A stretch of 6,299 nucleotides of DNA from DATLGD01 sp035540755 (GTDB taxonomy: Bacteria; Actinomycetota; Actinomycetes; Mycobacteriales; SCTD01), in assembly GCA_035540755.1 (NCBI GenBank), contig DATLGD010000041.1, positions 1 to 6,299 on the forward strand. The letters run 5' to 3'. Position 1 is the first letter of the stretch; every line of letters begins with the position of its first letter. The notes beneath the pieces are model-generated. The model did no database searches and was not told the DNA's origin. It worked only from the letters and a program-made list of their open reading frames with translations. Positions 5,394 through 6,299 of this stretch are shown one piece after another. The translations under genes were made by a program, and so were the position numbers.

Positions 5394-6299
5394 ATGACCT
5401 CCGACGACGCACGCACCCGCACTCTCCTCGCGGTGCTCGACGACGCCTTCGCCGACCTGGCCGCCGCCGACCCAGTAGCGATGCGCCGCAAGTACCGGAA
5501 GATGGCTGCCGAGCCGTTCGCCTTCTACCGCGGGTCGGCGGCGCTGTTCTTCGCCGACGCTGCCGAGCGCGAGGACCGCTGGGCCGACGAGCGCACCGGC
5601 CGGGTCTGGATCCAGGGCGACCTGCACGCCGAGAACTTCGGCACCTACATGGACGGCAAGGGCGTGCTCGTCTTCGACGTCAACGACTTCGACGAGGCCT
5701 ATCTCGGGCACTTCACCTGGGACCTGCAGCGGCTGGCCGCCAGCGTCGCGCTGCTCGGCTGGACCAAGGCGCTCTCCGACGAGGACATCAGCGGTCTCGT
5801 CGGCACCCTGGTCAGGGCCTACGTCGACCAGGTCGAGCACTTCGTCGAGTCCGACCGCGACCACGAGTGGGCCCTGCGGCTCGGCACGGCGTCGGGGGCG
5901 GTCCGCGACGCCCTGCTCGAGGCGCAGCTGTCGACCCGGATCGGGCTGCTCGACGCGGAGACCGTCGTCGAGGACTACACCCGGCGCTTCCGCGACAGCC
6001 CCGGCACCCGTCGGCTCGACGGCGAGGAGCGGGAGGTCGTCGAGCGCGCGTACGCCGACTACCTCGAGACGCTGCCGGGCTCCAAGCGGCTCGGCAGCCT
6101 CACCTACGACCTCAAGGACGTGGTCGGCAAGACCGGCTTCGGCATCGGCAGCGCCGGGCTGCCCGCCTACAGCCTGCTCGTCGAGGGGCACACGCAGGCG
6201 CTCGAGAACGACGTCGTCCTCACCATGAAGCAGGGCGGCGTCGCCGCGGCCAGCAGGATCGTCGACGACGCCGCGGCGCGGGCCCACTTCGAGCACGAG
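5394..6299 (+). CDS. DUF2252 family protein (kinase-like fold), 3' end outside window
   Basis: The frame stays open from the ATG at 5394 to the right edge, giving 302 residues of a family usually around 430-470 aa, so the C-terminal third is missing only because the window ends. Visible landmarks are RRKYRKMAAEPFAFYRGSAA (31-50), GDLHAENFG at 75-83 and DVNDFDEAYLGHFTWDLQRL (95-114). The HxxxN and DFDE elements resemble the catalytic loop and metal-binding Asp of aminoglycoside-phosphotransferase-like kinases (H78, N81, D98, D100), the usual reason this family is viewed as kinase-like. Its substrate is unknown. The start is supported by the family N-terminus but has no clear ribosome site: the G-rich stretch ends 13 bases upstream. 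An internal ATG at 5481 would cut just before the first conserved block. No functional tie to the hydrogenase genes is evident. Confidence 0.9.
   Translation, partial: MTSDDARTRTLLAVLDDAFADLAAADPVAMRRKYRKMAAEPFAFYRGSAALFFADAAEREDRWADERTGRVWIQGDLHAENFGTYMDGKGVLVFDVNDFDEAYLGHFTWDLQRLAASVALLGWTKALSDEDISGLVGTLVRAYVDQVEHFVESDRDHEWALRLGTASGAVRDALLEAQLSTRIGLLDAETVVEDYTRRFRDSPGTRRLDGEEREVVERAYADYLETLPGSKRLGSLTYDLKDVVGKTGFGIGSAGLPAYSLLVEGHTQALENDVVLTMKQGGVAAASRIVDDAAARAHFEHE

Noticed and set aside
5058..6296. 412-residue minus-strand frame opposite the DUF2252 gene
   Set aside because: It is the antisense of a clearly conserved coding region, has no recognisable motif, and such frames are common when third positions are nearly all G or C.
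1..6299. Possible novel defence system, mobile element, CRISPR array or RNA gene
   Set aside because: No transposase, integrase, nuclease, repeat array or tRNA-like structure was seen. Composition and codon use are uniform across the window, giving no sign of recent transfer.

Overview
The window is about 6.3 kb of very GC-rich DNA, with codon third positions almost always G or C, frequent GTG starts and genes packed end to end on the + strand. This is typical of a high-GC actinobacterium. The gene styles (an actinobacterial hydrogenase-accessory set with a DUF6893-like micro-protein, then small acidic disordered proteins and a DUF2252 protein) suggest something like the Geodermatophilaceae (Blastococcus, Modestobacter, Geodermatophilus). 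That placement is inference from style and memory, not a search result.

Region 1 (1-4678) is the accessory half of a [NiFe]-hydrogenase locus. It holds a hydrogenase-associated conserved protein of unknown function, open at the left edge (6-911). A HyaD/HybD/HycI-type maturation protease (908-1438) and a 39-residue single-helix membrane micro-protein (1435-1554) follow. Then come hypA (1565-1957), hypC (1961-2236), a second, divergent HypC-like gene (2233-2457), hypD (2457-3584) and hypE (3581-4678). Neighbours overlap by 1-4 bases or are separated by only 3-10 bases, so the block reads as one translationally coupled operon. HypC, HypD and HypE build and carry the Fe(CN)2CO group, HypA serves nickel insertion, and the protease trims the large subunit after nickel is in place. 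The large and small subunits, hypB and hypF are not in the window. The subunit genes probably lie upstream.

Region 2 (4679-5322) carries two small, hydrophilic, acidic, Gly/Pro-rich proteins of 70 and 131 aa. Each has a strong ribosome-binding site and they are 1 base apart. They look intrinsically disordered and I cannot give them a function.

Region 3 (5323-6299) has a 71-base gap with a weak hairpin, then the first 302 codons of a DUF2252 protein with a kinase-like GDLHAENFG motif, which runs off the right edge.

The hydrogenase genes themselves are a known system. The parts least explained by textbook knowledge are the second HypC-like protein with its forced N-terminal extension, the membrane micro-protein inserted between protease and hypA, and the upstream hydrogenase-linked orphan protein. 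I saw no RNA genes, CRISPR arrays, insertion sequences or prophage signs.
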